NCBI RefSeq assembly: GCF_027111255.2
Contig: NZ_CP114285.2
Location: 4,278,001-4,342,000 of the forward strand
Source of the DNA: Flavobacterium flavigenum
GTDB taxonomy: Bacteria; Bacteroidota; Bacteroidia; Flavobacteriales; Flavobacteriaceae
Direction of reading: 5' to 3'
Length of the DNA: 64,000 nt
Within the stretch, counting starts at the first letter, position 1; each line of letters begins with the position of its first letter. A program made the translations under genes and the position numbers. The notes beneath the pieces were generated by a model that ran no database searches, had not been told where the DNA came from, and worked only from the letters and a program-made list of their open reading frames with translations. Below, in pieces: positions 62,463 through 64,000 of this stretch.

Positions 62463-63368
62463 TTAGTACTTCCTATTTAGCAAATACCATTCAAAATCTA
62501 TAAATCTTTTACTTTTTATGTAATATTGATTCTTTTCTTTCTTGATTAAGAAAGAACTTTCTTCTAAATCTGAAGTACAAGTACCTTCACCATTATATAT
62601 TAATTTTGAAACTCCTTTGTTTTGGGTAATAGTGTAAGTTCCTTCACAGTATGCTTCTAACGAATCATTCGTTCCGATGCTTAAGATAGCTTGAGAGGTT
62701 TCAAAACTAAAATAAAAGGTAATTTCAATTGGTTCTCCTGTTTCAACGCTTGAAACTTTAGTTTTAATAAAATAATTTCCTTTTAAAACTACATCTTGAT
62801 TGCTTTGTTTTATATTTGAATTACCTAAAACATTTGATTTCCAATTATTATATTCATTATTATTTTCATTAATTATATTGAGAGTAAGTATTTTCTTCCA
62901 TGTCCCATTAGTCCATTTAAAGATACTTTGATCATGAGGATATTTTGGATAATATGGAATATCCATATTTGGATTATAGGTTAAATCTCTTTTATCTATT
63001 ATAAGTACATAAATATCATATAGCTTTTTTAAATCATCAATATTTAATTTTCCGACTTTACTTTCTTCATTCTCAAAATCAATATTTTCGTTTAATCTAT
63101 TTTTTGGAATAAGATAGACTTCAGCATTCCCTAATTTATTTGATGTTTTTGGATTATAAATACACCCATTGTCAGGCACAGTAAAATATCCATCCATATA
63201 TGAATAATCTCCACATTTTAAAAGATTGTCAAGTGATTCTTTTGAATAATTGGTTTCGCTAATAACTTCTTTCTTTTCTTTTTTAGAAAGCTCCTGAGCA
63301 TAAACTTCTTTCTTTTTACAACTAATTAAAAGAAGAAAAAAAATACTTAATAATTTAATTGATTTCAT
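62463..63368 (-). CDS. Lipoprotein adjacent to the amidase domain, possible immunity protein
   Basis: A 301-residue protein with MKSIKLLSIFFLLLISC as lipoprotein signal (lipid cysteine at 17). It contains YMDGYFTVPDNGCIYNPKTS in the first half and a beta-rich C-terminal half (YFIKTKVSSVETGEPIEITF). The start is 2 bp after the end of the amidase-domain gene, so the two are co-expressed. A periplasm-facing lipoprotein next to a peptidoglycan amidase is a plausible immunity protein (inference). Confidence 0.65.
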   Translation of the reverse strand: MKSIKLLSIFFLLLISCKKKEVYAQELSKKEKKEVISETNYSKESLDNLLKCGDYSYMDGYFTVPDNGCIYNPKTSNKLGNAEVYLIPKNRLNENIDFENEESKVGKLNIDDLKKLYDIYVLIIDKRDLTYNPNMDIPYYPKYPHDQSIFKWTNGTWKKILTLNIINENNNEYNNWKSNVLGNSNIKQSNQDVVLKGNYFIKTKVSSVETGEPIEITFYFSFETSQAILSIGTNDSLEAYCEGTYTITQNKGVSKLIYNGEGTCTSDLEESSFLIKKEKNQYYIKSKRFIDFEWYLLNRKY

Positions 63369-63370
63369 TT

Positions 63371-64000
63371 TTATAATTTTTTAGTGTAATTTTTTGGCCT
63401 AAAGTAACCTTTCCAACCAGCATGTTTAGATAAAGCTTTTCCTGATCTTTTATATATGGCTGTTCTGGAGCTTCCGGTTCCAGAATAACCACCATTATTT
63501 TTATTTGTTGTTTCATCGGCACTCCCCACATTACCTATTGCCTCTAATATAGTTACTAAATCGGTTTCTTCATCAAAACTATATACAATTCCTGTATGCC
63601 CTACACCATCGGATCTTCTCCAGACAAAAATATCTCCCTTGCTAGGTTTAAAATCATTAGAATCACTTCCTGTAATAAAGTCGATATTTTCTGAATCTAT
63701 TGCTTTTCTAAAATCCTTTTGGTTAGTCATTACTCCTGTATTTATTTCCTTTACACTAGTTGTTATTCCTAGTTTAGCTAAATAAATTGAAACAGTTTCT
63801 GAACAATCTAAACCTTCTAAACCTTTTTCAGAAAGAGAATTTCTAACTCCAAGCTGACTATAAGGAATATTTTTATCTACTAAAGCTTTCATTTCATCTA
63901 AAACACCCATGTCATCACTACTGGTTTCTTCCTTGTTTTTATTTGCTCCACAACTGAACTCCTTTTCTTTCTTCAAAAGTCCTTCTGCGAAACTGATCCG
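63371..64000 (-). CDS. C-terminal NlpC/P60- or CHAP-like amidase domain (cut by window edge)
   Basis: The frame is open to the right edge; RISFAEGLLKKEKEFSCGAN precedes the recognisable part, so the protein continues upstream of 64000. The visible ~209 residues have a catalytic-cysteine motif (KGLEGLDCSETVSIYLAKLG), a WRRSDGVGHTGIVYSF histidine region and the later ILEAIGNVGSADETTN segment, the order found in papain-like peptidoglycan amidases. A linker before the Cys contains LDEMKALVDKNIPYSQLGVR, also typical. It is likely the toxic C-terminus of a secreted effector. Confidence 0.75.
   Translation of the reverse strand, partial: RISFAEGLLKKEKEFSCGANKNKEETSSDDMGVLDEMKALVDKNIPYSQLGVRNSLSEKGLEGLDCSETVSIYLAKLGITTSVKEINTGVMTNQKDFRKAIDSENIDFITGSDSNDFKPSKGDIFVWRRSDGVGHTGIVYSFDEETDLVTILEAIGNVGSADETTNKNNGGYSGTGSSRTAIYKRSGKALSKHAGWKGYFRPKNYTKKL

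Overview
The window comes from a low-GC member of the Bacteroidota, most likely Flavobacterium or a close relative. The evidence is a SusC/SusD pair, DUF6520-type and DUF6952-type small proteins, Bacteroidota promoters of the TTG-N~20-TAnnTTTG type, and the flavobacterial gene order tpx-dgkA-ftsK-lolA-lptG-ribBA.

Left part (1-9300): the tail of a gene cut by the window edge, a small exported DUF6520-like protein, then a minus-strand SusC-SusD-S9 peptidase operon for uptake and breakdown of an oligomer, probably peptide. The SusC gene is broken by an IS3-family element at 6747-8165 with a 3-bp target duplication (GCA). Removing the IS and one GCA restores a 1012-residue reading frame exactly. 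The IS3 transposase orfB is itself frameshifted at an A8 run.

Middle (9800-37000): an accessory island of mostly plus-strand one- or two-gene units. Contents include an XRE regulator, a truncated RloC-like ATPase, a putAbiC-type abortive infection protein, GIY-YIG, HNH and tandem PD-(D/E)XK nucleases, a DUF6922/AbiEii pair, a membrane-anchored UvrD-type helicase with an embedded nuclease and zinc ribbons, a secreted trypsin-like protease with a partner, and several unrecognised proteins. Many units are separated by related intergenic repeats built from modules: a terminator hairpin (A), a promoter with TATTTTTG (B), a hairpin segment ending in ATAAATAAGTTA (C), and a double hairpin with TGC loops (D). 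Two units carry cassette-specific inverted repeats at their two boundaries (TTAGGCAC/GTGCCTAA and GTTATCGGCT/AGCCGATAAC), the arrangement seen in integron gene cassettes. A ~986-bp segment is duplicated 9.7 kb apart, and one copy is cut off exactly where a repeat begins. An IS110-family element sits in the loop of a module A terminator. Its upstream non-coding region folds into a stem enclosing a 44-nt loop that contains a 12-nt match to the target, as expected for a bridge RNA.

Right of the island (38200-44400): a LysM protein, two tandem DUF4280/PAAR-like proteins, a large 857-residue protein and two companions. This is a plausible effector-export locus. A truncated transposase fragment and a small basic protein follow.

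Right part (45500-61800): core chromosome on the minus strand. It holds tRNA-Ser(TGA); the operon tpx-dgkA-ftsK-lolA-lptG-ribBA-thioesterase; an antioxidant group (peroxiredoxin, thioredoxin, DUF6952-like); and a muropeptide-recycling neighbourhood (GH3 beta-N-acetylglucosaminidase, AmpG-like permease, GHL10 hydrolase, AnmK). The RibBA protein appears to have lost the zinc cysteines of its GTP cyclohydrolase II half. The right edge (61900-64000) holds the C-terminal papain-like amidase domain of a protein that runs off the window, followed by two small lipoproteins that look like immunity proteins.
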